Source: Tanypteryx hageni
Lineage: Eukaryota; Arthropoda; Insecta; Odonata; Petaluridae
DNA length: 64,000 nt
Assembly (NCBI GenBank): GCA_028673005.1
Contig: CM054116.1
Location: forward strand, 34,196,854-34,260,853
Reading direction: 5' to 3'
Shown one piece after another: positions 41,046-51,500 of this stretch. Position numbers and translations under genes: made by a program. Every line of letters begins with the position of its first letter. The stretch's first letter is position 1. The notes under the pieces are model-generated. The model saw only the letters and a program-made list of their open reading frames with translations, ran no database searches and was not told the DNA's origin.

Positions 41046-41594
41046 ATGAACAGCCGGTGTGGAAAGGAGGGAGATGGCAAGCACTTTGGGACAATGCCAA
41101 GTTTCAAAAACCTGCTATTGAAGTAGACGTTTTTAAGGAAGCGGCTCTGAACTTGATTGATAGTTTTAAATACAATTTTGCCTTGTCTGCTACATCAGCA
41201 CTGAGAATAAAATTCATGGTGGCAGACGTAATCTTGTGGAACTGTTCCATGATTCTACAAACCCTCACCGGCATCTTCCATCAACATCCCCACCTAACCT
41301 ACTCCTTTCTCCTCCAATTACTACCGATACTTTGAAGCTCCTTCACCCCACTCCATTCTTAACCCCTTCCCCAAACTATTCCCTTCCCCTTCTCTTTTTT
41401 CCCTGCTACACCTCCTCATAGACTACCGTATCTGCCCGAATAGAAGCCGACCCCACGAAATTTTCCAACATTTTTTGGCAAAAAAAGTATTTTCGTAAAT
41501 TTTATGCTTAAGTGTACCAGACATACACGCACAACCTAGAATACATTATACATTACATCTATGTAATTATATACGTTCCATGTAAAGTTTTATT

Positions 41595-41990
41595 AGGTAT
41601 TATTGCTGTTAATTATAAATATAGTCAACGCCGTTGCTCACACCTTACAATCAAATGTAAGTATATTTATTTATCTTACTGGAATTCAAACTGTTGGGCA
41701 TCGAAAGCTGTCATCGAATTTGGCGTGATCGTCTACTTAGTCATTATACGCAATTTTAATAGATTCTATGAAAGAGGTTTCCAAGTTTTATTATTATTGC
41801 TGTTAATTATCAGATGGATTACAGTTAACGACACTGCTCACACCTACGAATCAGATGTATCTTATGTTAGCGGAATTCAAACAGTTGCGCATCGAAAGTC
41901 GTCATCGAATTTTGCGAATTGACTAAGCAGACGGTATCGTCTCCCTAGTCAGTATACGTACTTTTAATACATTCTATGATAGAGGGTTTT
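41595..41990. repeat. Diverged tandem duplication (about 200-bp unit)
   Basis: Two consecutive units share attgctgttaattat, gctcacacc, ggaattcaaac, catcgaaag and tcatcgaatttt/ggcg, then a tatacg...ttttaatagattctatgaaaga block that reads ttttaatacattctatgata in the second unit. Identity is roughly 75-80% by eye. Confidence 0.75.
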
Positions 41991-42309
41991 AACATGCATA
42001 CAAAAATGACAATGGCTATAGCAAAATATAAAATAAACAAGAAAAATTAATATGAACTTCTTTTATACTGTCGGCTCCTAACTTTAACGTACCTGCCATT
42101 TAAATGATCCGTAAAAGCTACGACGTCTGCTACATCTGAACTTTAAATCTATTGCAGCACCAAGAAGTGCAATTAAAACAAAGAGTTGAAGGAGTTTAGT
42201 GTAGTCAGAATTTGTAAAAACCTCGAATAAGACCGGTGTTGGTATCTTAAGAACTCGTTGCAAATTATGATCAAAACGAATTTGCTGTAGCGTGCAATCA
42301 TGCTATGAA

Positions 42310-43470
42310 CCTGGTGGGTTGTTCCTCTTATTTCTTCGAGGCAGTCGGAGGGTCGCATTTCCCGCATTCATGCCTAATGCGCCCTTGTGGTGTCTTCACT
42401 CCTGGCTGTTAATCTGAGAGTTGGTGACCGATGAGGTCACACTAAAACCCCGTCAATCTGGGGCGTTTTCCCTGAGGCAGGGATTCGATGGTATCCAGGC
42501 TGGCGATGGGGCATTTGTAACGATCCCACCACCGAACCTGGATATCTCCTAGCCGGCGGACCTCCTCGTGAGGAGAGAGGGCCACCGCGGCGAAGTATGC
42601 CTTCGCAGCCGAAGGAAACACGACATCGAGAGGCTGCACGTCGGCCAGGCGATGTATCCGGGCGTTGCCATCCTGCCTGGAGCAGTTCAGCAACCACCGA
42701 AGCGCCGAATTCTGGACAACCTGGAGACGGTTGATTTTCGTCCGTGAAGCCGATGACCATACCGGAGAGGCGTAGGTCAGCACTGGGAGGACGCACGCCA
42801 GGTACAGCCTCCTTTTTGTCTCCATGGAGAGGGTCCGCGAACGCAGGAGTGGACCAAGCCTCCTGAGCGCCGCAAATCCCCTCTGCCTCAGCCGTTCGAC
42901 CTGCGATGTCCAGAGCAGTTTCCGGTCGAGCTGGACTCCGAGATAAGTCACTTCGTTGTCCCATTGGATGATGTCCCCCATCACCGATAAATCGACTCCA
43001 GGCGGAGCGCCAAATCCGGGATGGAAGACGATGGCTTTCGTCTTCCGCGGATTGACGGCGATCCGCCATCGACGATACCACGAGACCAGAGTATCCACTG
43101 CCTCCTGTAATCCCAGAGCCGCTGCGTATTTTTGCGAGGAGCGGCAAAGAATCGCCGCATCGTCCGCATACAGGGCCAAAATGATGTTCCACCCATGGTC
43201 TCGTGGCACGTCGTGGGTGAAGATGTTGAAGAGTACTGGCCCCAGAACGGATCCTTGCGGAACACCAGCCCGTGCCTGCTGGAGATCCGAACCGTCCTGA
43301 AGCCACTTCACCCGGAATTCCCGGCCGTGTAGGTAGGATTCAACGAGGCGAAGAATCCAGGCCGGGAACTGGAGTCGATGCATCTTCAACAGGAGGCCCT
43401 CGTGCCACACGCGGTCGAAGGCCTTCGAGATGTCGAAGAAGGCCCCTGCGACCGCGTGTTTCCTGTTGGT
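42310..43470 (-). mobile_element. Jockey-like LINE fragment, 5'-truncated and GC-rich
   Basis: A GC-rich block of about 1.1 kb, conspicuous in AT-rich DNA, carrying the 3' half of a Jockey-clade ORF2 and a short 3' UTR. The 5' border is near 43465, where the frame begins with AVAGAFFDISKAFDRVWHEG. The 3' border is not sharp (about 42310). Target duplications were not identified. It sits inside element 41426-43793. Confidence 0.82.
42442..43410 (-). CDS. Jockey-like LINE reverse transcriptase, C-terminal part
   Basis: 322 codons open without a stop. The frame extends upstream into FDISKAFDRV, carrying the first catalytic Asp. Then GVPQGSVLGPVLFNIFTHD, LALYADDAAIL (catalytic Asp pair), a thumb region with TYLGVQLDRKLLWTSQV, and the RRLYLACVLPVLTYASPVW segment found at the C-terminus of Jockey ORF2. 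The start Met is not a true start. The intact frame and high GC suggest a recent insertion from a family with codon use unlike the host. Confidence 0.88.
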   Translation of the reverse strand: MWHEGLLLKMHRLQFPAWILRLVESYLHGREFRVKWLQDGSDLQQARAGVPQGSVLGPVLFNIFTHDVPRDHGWNIILALYADDAAILCRSSQKYAAALGLQEAVDTLVSWYRRWRIAVNPRKTKAIVFHPGFGAPPGVDLSVMGDIIQWDNEVTYLGVQLDRKLLWTSQVERLRQRGFAALRRLGPLLRSRTLSMETKRRLYLACVLPVLTYASPVWSSASRTKINRLQVVQNSALRWLLNCSRQDGNARIHRLADVQPLDVVFPSAAKAYFAAVALSPHEEVRRLGDIQVRWWDRYKCPIASLDTIESLPQGKRPRLTGF

Positions 43471-44184
43471 TGTTAAAACTCGATTGTTTTATATACCGGC
43501 GTTTCCTTTGGATAAGAACCCATTTACTTTTAACTACGTGTTAAAATATATAAATAACCTTCAATAGCAATTTAAATTACAGCTCCGGGCAATCGCTGTA
43601 AGAAGGGAGCGTTTTTCAGACATCGAGTGCCTTATCAGTGGAATATAGGAGGTATGCTATGGAAACAAGACATTTTTCAGCGATGGCGTCGTACGAGGAT
43701 GCCAAATTTTTCCTCAGGCTCGCATTTAAGCCGAGGGTGATTTTTTTAACGATAGATTTTGACAAGTATCGGCTTATATTCGGGCAGATACAGTATATAT
43801 ATTGTCTCTGGAATCTGATTTCTTTACCTGAGAATGTTGTATCACGTTGAAACCTGAGTCATACTGAAATATTAAAAGTGGAAAATACAAAGTTGTCATT
43901 TTATTTGTATATCATGAAACAGTTCCACAAGATTAAGCACACCACCATAAATTTTATTAATAGGCTATATTATATCATTGATTTCAACCAAAATTCTAAC
44001 ACATGAAATAAACCATTTATTTAAAAGAAACACATCACTCCTTTTACTTATTGGTATAAATCAGGTAATGAAAATGTACCTATTTATAATTTGAATAGTC
44101 ATTAAATTCAAGTTAATTAGCTTGAAAATAGGCGAGCAAATAGAGCCATTAGACTGGGGTTGGGCACTGTAAGGGGCCAGGGAT

Positions 44185-44400
44185 ATAAAATCTATGATAC
44201 TTCCAGCAAGGCTATGGACCTAAAATTAGGAAGGATGACAAATCATTGGGTACAACCAATGAGAAAAATAGAAAATTTCAAATTGTAGGGGTTTATTTTC
44301 GACCCAAAACAACTTGTTCTGTTCTAAATATGAGAGGCCTATGTGTATGGAACATGAAATACGTATTTGAGTACTGCCTTGACAGCGAATAACACAACAA
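44185..44400 (+). repeat. Dispersed repeat family D, copy 3
   Basis: Shares tacttccagcaaggctatgg, taggaaggatgacaaatcat and gggtacaaccaatgag with the 40830 copy. Weakest of the three. Confidence 0.5.
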
Positions 44401-45006
44401 GAAGTCAACTTAGATAACTCTTATTGTTATTGTCTTATTCATAATATTATGTTAAAACTATAAGTTATCATAATTAATATTATCTGTCTAATTATTATTA
44501 TACACAAGTATTCTTATTATTATAAAAGTTCTTTTGTATGCAAGTTAGCTAATCAGAGTTTTGAACAATAAAGATATATTTAACAAACTTAAATTATATG
44601 AGTTTAAAATAAATTTGAATTTTCCTAACTATTTCCTTACTAATGTAAAAATACAAAAAAAAGAAATTAAAAAATCATGAATAATTTTTGGAAAATGTAA
44701 TTTAAAATGGGATCTTGGACACTCCATGTGCTTCAGAATTGAGCATGCCTTCTGCCAGGTTAAATAATACAGTGTACACTTTTTGATCTTGACTGGAGTT
44801 GGTTTTTAGCATCTAGCAATGATTTAAACTCGGTGAAATCTCAGTCCAGACAAGTGTATTGGATGATTACTCAACTAGCAACCAATAGGCAGGTTCTTCA
44901 CAGCTCTATCGGACTGTTCAGAAAAAATTACGGTCTTTTCTAAAAAGTAAACACCAAGTCATGGATTCTTTCTTTATAATTATTTTGTTATATGTAACCA
45001 TCATTC

Positions 45007-45652
45007 TAGAATTGCCAGATTTAAAAAATCATAAATCAGGACATTTACATTAAATCAAGCATTTATGAAATATTAAGTTGGGACAATTCAGTGAAATAAA
45101 ATTCAAGGCATAATTATATCAAAAACTAAATGAAAAAGGATTGATTTATTCATAAATATTTTTACAAACATTAAAGTTCAAACACACATTAAAGAAATAA
45201 TTTGGAAATTAAATTATTTACAAATATTTTAGGCTTGATTTGGCTTCCTCTAGTATTTTCTTACCAGCTTCTCTATATAGATATAAACGAAATTCCCTAC
45301 AACTCATTTGAAAGTTTAGTTTAGTCATAAATTCAGTTTCTAAATCTGATAGAAATAGTTTGTTCTGTCTTCTCTCCACGCAACAGCCTCCCTTTCACAC
45401 GCTGCATTCCTATGTACTAATGATAAAACAAGGCCGATGACTTTTAATAATTCATTAGCATCTATATTTAATTTTAAAAATTCAACTCATTTCTCTGCGA
45501 TTGTTTTTTTATTTAAACATGCTTATATTTATATTCAATTACAATTTTGAGTGTTGAGCAATTTTGTTTAAAAGGTGGGACATTCAAAGATAAGTCGGGA
45601 TGCGGGAAACGTTAAAAAGTCGGGACAATCCCGCGAAAATCTGGCAACCCTA
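45007..45652. mobile_element. hAT MITE with TTGCCAGATTT termini
   Basis: The ends TAGAATTGCCAGATTT and (reverse strand) TAGGGTTGCCAGATTT are flanked by CATCATTC (44999-45006) and CATCATTG (45653-45660), a 7-of-8 target duplication. The 646-bp interior has no intact frame; Cys/Leu-rich minus-strand fragments at 45230-45420 may be hAT coding debris. Confidence 0.78.
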
Positions 45653-47534
45653 CATCATTGTGACATTGTCGATAAAGTGCAATATATTCCCCTTGATAGT
45701 GGTGCTGCAAATGACTATGGCCAAATACGGAACTACATCTACAGTAATATGTTCTCGTATGAATAAAACCATTTGTACATCGAAAAACTTTCTTTTTATT
45801 CCGATAAAACCTTCTGTTAAGATGGATTTGGGTTGGGTTGTTGTAGTTGCATCTTCACTTTATATCAATATATTACTCATATTATTTCTAAATTTTTACG
45901 AGTTCCTTTTCCTATTATGATTACAATTACAACTTAAGCACTACAGTTGTTTTTGGCCCTAGTGTCAGGGGGAGGAAATATTGCACTTCCTCTGAATTTT
46001 TAAAATTTTGTTTCGTTGTAACGAATATATTTTGGTCGCCTGCATGACTTCATTATACTGACATTTCGCTGTACTTAGAATCATTGACTTGAAACAATGC
46101 ATAAAAGAACAAAATTCATTTTCCTGCCTTCAATTTTCAAATGCAAGTCGAATTAGCCCAAAAATTAATTTTGAATGCCAAAATTTGACATTTTTAAGTG
46201 AAAATCTTTCATTGTCAAGCTGATTTGCATTGTTGCCATTTCTTTGTAATAGCATATGATTGACTGGGATTATAAACTTGTGTTGCACCTGCCCACATAT
46301 TTAAGAAAGTTCAAGTGTTACTATGTTTAAAAAATAAATAACATGACATTACTAAAGTAGTCAAATATTGTTATTCAATGATACTATGCTATTGAAGTCA
46401 GATATAGAGATTAAAATTGCTGATTTTAAAAAAATTCTTTGAGAACATTCTGTGAAAGCCAAGTTTTTAATCTTTGAAAAATTAAATTTATATAAATTTA
46501 TTTTAATAAAATCACAACACTGAAAAGCAAAATATATAAAATTCTCATAACAGTGTTCCAGAAAGCTAAAATAATTTTGGGCATATAAAAGCTGTGTAGT
46601 AAATCTTCATTAATATTTCTGTACCACACATTTTATTTGCCAAAAACTATTTTTAATTTCTGGAATTCAGTTATGCCAAATGTCTATTTATTGTTTACTT
46701 TATAGTGCATTTCAAAGTTGGTTTCATTAATTTTTTATTTAAGTTTGTACTTAATACTTAATTCACGCACATCCATCATTTTTGACGGGCAGTTACACTA
46801 GCAAATTATAGTAGTTTTGATTTAGTGCTTCTAGTGAGAATCAGCGGTTTATATTATAATGTCATCGATTTAAAAGTACAGCATAAACATGATGACGTCA
46901 TAATCCTAAAACAAGAAATTTTAGCAAACTGAAAAAAAATTGTCGTGTCATGAAGGTTTCTGAGAAATCTTTAACTCTTTTCAATTACTGAACGAGAGAA
47001 TTGAACTGTGGTTTGATGAAATTGTGGAAAGAGTAATGCCATATAGGTACTTCCCTTACTGATGACAAAAAACTATATTTTATATGTATTTCGTGATTTT
47101 TTATCAGGATATGTACTACAAGGCACAGATAATGATGCAACAATCATACAACAGAAAATATCCTAATTTTTAAATAAATTTTAGTGTATTGTCTTAATAA
47201 TGATTACTGTTATTGCTAATACATGACGATCCAAGTCACAAAACTTGAAATATGAAAACTTGGGCATGAACTGATTGCCAGAGAATTTGTAAATTACAGA
47301 TAGGTGCCTAAATTTTGTGGAAAATCAGAAATATTCTGTGAGAACTCTTGTGATTTATCTTATACATATAAGCTCTGGGTGGCTCAAATTCTGTTGCCTT
47401 AGATCTTGGTAGTATATGGTGATTTTTTGAGCACTTGCCAAGCACTGATGACTCATATTATAAAAGTTTTTATTTTCACAAATATTAATGTTAATTTTAA
47501 ATATATCCATGCCTAAAATAAAACATTATGTCTT

Positions 47535-47600
47535 AGAGACCCCCTGAAAACCTTTCATGACCCTCCAGAGGGTCACAACCCGGTTTAGGTACTGCTGCAT
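47535..47600 (-). repeat. One-ended hAT terminus
   Basis: The reverse complement reads cagcagtacctaaaccgggt then tgtgaccctctgg, similar in layout to the Charlie-like terminus at 34363 (ggttcccaaac...gaccctctcg). No partner end was found nearby. Confidence 0.4.
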
Positions 47601-48283
47601 TATGACAAAAAGATTTATTTTTCAAGTTTATCTCTTTTATAGAAAGTATATTCTGTAAGTTGGGTAATTACTAACAGTAACACTGACAAAAATGATATGC
47701 AATGAAGAAATCCTTCATTTTATTACAAAATTTTCAATGAAAGTAAATGTAAAGGATTGGGTGCATAGTGGTAAATACTTTCTACAGGTAACATAACTAC
47801 CTGTACAACTTCAAATAATAGATGCATGTTGAAATCAACAGAGTAAAACCCATGAACTGCCCAACCAGTAGTTACTTAAAGCATTTACTCTTGATTAGTA
47901 TTGGACAAGGCACAATCAATTCTTGCTGGCATGTATATTAAATAAGATAAAACATTCACTAATTAAAATATTTACATCTGATTACACATGCATCATAGAG
48001 GTTAGCCATGTGAATATAAAACACTATACACTTTGTACATATCTACTTTAAACTGTTTAACAATAAATACTTTAATTTACATTAATTCCTGAATACTAGT
48101 TTTAATCACATAATTTTTAGTTGAGACAAAATGGTTTAAACAACTCAAAAATATTGGTTGAGCCAAAAATAATTACATAAGAACCAATTTTCCCAAAAAC
48201 TGTTGTGCAATGGTTTCTATAAAAAAGTACAAATTAAACTTTATGTATTTAAATTCCTTTGAAATAATTAATGTAAACGTGAT

Positions 48284-48501
48284 TCAAACAGTTAGTAGCT
48301 GTCCAGAGCACCATGGGCATGGGTGGAAAGTAGATGGAATAGAGGCATTTGATAGGCTACTATTTGATCCAATTTCAGCAAGAAGCGCCATTATTTGTCC
48401 AGCAGTTTTTTCCTTTGGAGGATCTGAATCTGTTAAACCATTTTCCTTTGGCAAACTTGATTCCACAATACATTCCTTAGGTTCTTCTGCTAACTCAGTC
48501 A
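48284..48501 (-). CDS. GOLGA2: GOLGA2 terminal exon (GRASP-binding C-terminus)
   Basis: The acceptor is gcatttcag; the stop TGA is at 48286-48284. It encodes 72 residues: an acidic linker, TAGQIMALLAEIGSNSSL, then a C-terminal HPCPWCSGQLLTV. Val at the C-terminus with Thr before it suits a PDZ groove. The Cys-x2-Cys pair has no counterpart in the vertebrate GM130 tail as I remember it, but resembles the metal-binding pair described for golgin-45 bound to GRASP55. The exon assignment is well supported by phase; the metal idea is inference. Confidence 0.8.
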
Positions 48502-51500
48502 CTGAAATGCCAAAAAAAAGATTTTATTACTTGAAGTATTCCACAGGAACATGTTTTCTCTTCACCCGTCTCATTACGAGGAACTGCAATTCGTGACTAG
48601 CTACTTAATTCACACAGATACTTCACCACTTAACAGTCAGGTTTTAAAAATATTTTATGACCAAAAAATGTGGTGTTTTATTTTATCATCAAAATCTAAT
48701 GGTATTGTACAATAAAAATTATTTTAAATTGCAAAATTTAATTTTGTGATAAAAAGTTATTTAAAAAAAAAAGTTACTTAAGCTTTACAAATATATAATT
48801 CAATTTGATTTATGATTTAACATTTTTACACAAATCCAAGACAAGTTTTTTTCCAAATTTCAGCATGCAAAAATCTAGGGATGTTTTAAATTCAAGTACG
48901 AAGTAGGGTTACGAGTTTGATCAATGTTTCTACAATGAAAGAAACATAATAATAGATAAAATAATTGTATCTACTGAAATTTATCATTGTAAACTTACCA
49001 TGCAATGCAATTAATACAGCATTAATAAAAAAAATTATTTTTTCTCAAACAAACCTTTGTAACAAACCATTTTAATGAATGAATGAACTATACCTATACT
49101 GAATACATGTGTGCAAAATACACACTGAATATCTTTGCATAAATGATGTGTTCTTTAATGAATTAGAGAATGTTTTTTTAATGATGACCATTAATGAACA
49201 ATAATTTTTCATTAAAGGTCATCATTAAAAAAAAACATTTTTGGGAATCATTTGTGAACTAACTGTTAGTTCACGAACGATTCCCAAAAATGGACTTTTC
49301 TGTTGGCTAATAGCATTTCATTGATGTCAAAACAAGCGACAGCATAATTCATCGGGATTCCCACATTCAACAGCTTTAAGCCATAAATTCTCTAATTGTG
49401 ATTTTGTGTTATATTCATTTTAAATACGTCACCCTCTACTTCAAAATGGCTGATCATGTAGAGATAAGAAACAAATGCTAAGGAAAATATATCAAAAGGA
49501 ATAATGCAAAGTTATGATGACAATTTTAAACTGATAGTGATAAGATACACAGAAAAAACTAGTAACTGTTAAACCCGTAGAAAACTCTGTCACTGAAGCA
49601 AATGTGGGTAGATGGAAACAGGAACTTGAAAGCGCTAAATCTAGTCGGAAATCGTTCAGTGGTTCAAAATGTGGTCGCATTCATGATGTAGAAAAACAAG
49701 TAGTTGAGTTTTTGCATAGATAAAGACAGTGCGGAACGCCAGCTTCTTTTTCCTTCCATTTCATTACCACAACTTTGCATTGCTGATGAGTAGAAAACCC
49801 TTCCTTTGCTCATTGGGTACTTGCTTTCTTTTTATTCTTAACGTCCCATATGTATCTGTTCCATTGGCAACAAGTATATTGGCCAGCTCAGGAGAAGTAT
49901 AATAGTTGTCAGCTGTGTCACAGTAACCTTTATCTAAAAGAGGTTTCAATAAGGTCAAGACAATCTGAGATGATAAAGGGAGATTTTTCTACTCTTCATC
50001 CAAGTCTGTCTCCTTTCTAGTATATACAATATTTGACCATATATAGCCAGTGGGTATGTGTATTTCTGGCTAATGAACCTCTTGGATTATTATCGTCATT
50101 ACTCTTTCCACACCAAACACATACACAAGGGAGGAGGGAAACCCGGTGCCGGCATTATCCTACACTTTATGAAGAGCACCAAGGGGGCCAACTGCTTAAC
50201 GTTCCTTCTGAAGGATAGAGACATGCACGGTCTCCTCAAAGCAGGTTGAAAAATCCTACCTCTGTCAGATTCGAACCTGGGACTGTTGCATGGAAGGCCA
50301 ATGCTCTACCTACTCTGCCACTGCCACCACACAATATATAGCCAGACTTCGATTTACATTACATGAAACTTTTGATGCCAAATATAGCTCTTTTCTTAGG
50401 AACATGCTGGATTCAGCATCTTTCTAAGTACAACATCAGACTTACATGAACTGAAATGTCCCTCACAGAAATTAGCCAACTTGAGAACTGTTTGTTCAGT
50501 CGTACAGGCCAAATTTTATTTAATTTAGTTTTCAGAAGCGTGTTCATATCAAATGCACTGTTAATTGAAAAGTGCAGAAAGCATTTTATAATAACATATC
50601 AATGACATGACATTATCTTGGAAAAGATGGCGTTTGTATGGTTTGTTTCTTTGACCAATATTAATCCTCTACTGACTTTTTTATAATTCCTTGTAAAAAA
50701 AACTAAACCTAGAAATAATCTTATTTCACTGGTTGTTACAGGGTGCCAATCTTTCCCTCTTGAAAATTTTCACAAAGCAGATGATTTTATACTCTGGTCA
50801 GCATAAAGATTAGATTGAACAGTAATGATGTTTTCAAATAGTGCTTCAAAGTACTGAAGAAAATCAGCATTATTCTGAAAGTGCATGTGTAAACCAGGTG
50901 AAGCAATAAAAGGAGATCTTGGAGGAAGTGGTTTGGGTTTTTGATAAGGATCTTCAAGTTGACACCAAACTGTTGCTTCTAGTAAATTTGCAATCTCATT
51001 ATGATCAATGGGAGTATTGGTGATGTAGTGGTAAGGGTGGTGGCCTGATATGTTAAGTGGCACCAAGCACAAATCCTGCGAAAGTGGGATTTTTTCCGAG
51101 GTCTCCCATCCTCCTACTTGTGCAGTTTGAGGAGACCACGCAAAAGTCAACACTCTGTCCTTTGGAAGGGACGTTAAACTTGGTGCTCTTCCGAAAGAGT
51201 AGGCAAATTCTGGCACCGGGTTTTCCTCCTCCCTTCTGTGTGTGCTCAGTGTGGAAGACAACGGGAAACCACCATACCATGTATGTATATTCCCTAGTCA
51301 AATCAATCAATGAATTGGTAGGACCTGCCATAAGCCAGAATACTAGAATGAATGAATGAATTATGATCAATATCCTAATATGCATCAGAAGCTTCAGATG
51401 AACTTCATGATTCATTTATTGAAATCTCTTCAGAATCACTAACCTCTGACTAAAGATGCCATTATAGCAACTACAAGAAAAACGAATTTGCAAAAGAAAT

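Larger units (their letters stand above)
41426..43793. mobile_element. TA-flanked inverted-repeat element split by a LINE
   Basis: The ends CCGTATCTGCCCGAATAGAA and (reverse strand) CTGTATCTGCCCGAATATAA, each followed by gccga, are flanked by TA at 41424-41425 and 43794-43795. The right subterminal region (ttaagccgagggtgattttt) recurs near 60325-60345, a one-ended copy. The interior has a tandem duplication of about 200 bp and a GC-rich LINE fragment. No transposase was recognised. Confidence 0.82.
34211..48283. other. Intergenic region between convergent WRNIP1 and GOLGA2
   Basis: 14 kb between the two stop codons. It carries, in order: the WRNIP1 poly(A) signal, a Charlie-like hAT (34363-37041), TA-flanked MITEs (37141-37797, 38360-39060), family D repeats, a large inverted-repeat element with a LINE fragment (41426-43793) and an hAT MITE (45007-45652). 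The stretches 39065-40260, 44400-45000 and 45700-48283 show no gene; a one-ended hAT terminus lies at 47535-47600. Some sequence near the left end of GOLGA2 must be its 3' UTR. Confidence 0.7.
49764..51470 (-). pseudogene. piggyBac transposase relic carrying two SINEs
   Basis: The minus strand, upstream to downstream, shows an acidic Ser/Glu N-terminus (about 51470-51380), SINE B, NEIANLLEATV..., then TSEIRLFLGLVF (about 50700), PKKRAIFGIKSF (about 50385), SINE A, and finally LLKPLLDKGYCDTADNYYTS with PELANILVANGTDTYGTLR (49960-49764). These match the SEIRxFLG, PxKRxxFGIK and DNYYTSxxL blocks of piggyBac/PGBD proteins. The catalytic Asp of DNYY is present, but several stops and frameshifts occur. 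TTAA ends were not located. Confidence 0.85.

Noticed and set aside
41057..41335. 92-codon plus-strand frame as a gene
   Set aside because: Lies in the extension of repeat family D and a C-rich tract, with no domain that I recognise.
42437..43306. 289-codon frame on the minus strand
   Set aside because: It is an alternative frame of the GC-rich Jockey-like LINE; the true frame (42442-43410) holds the RT motifs.
50262..50333. Functional tRNA-Gly gene (minus strand)
   Set aside because: It is the head of a SINE bounded by a 12-bp target duplication, with imperfect stems.
50033..51415. Open frames of 60-163 codons as host genes
   Set aside because: They run through SINE copies and piggyBac debris; their reading comes from repeat sequence.
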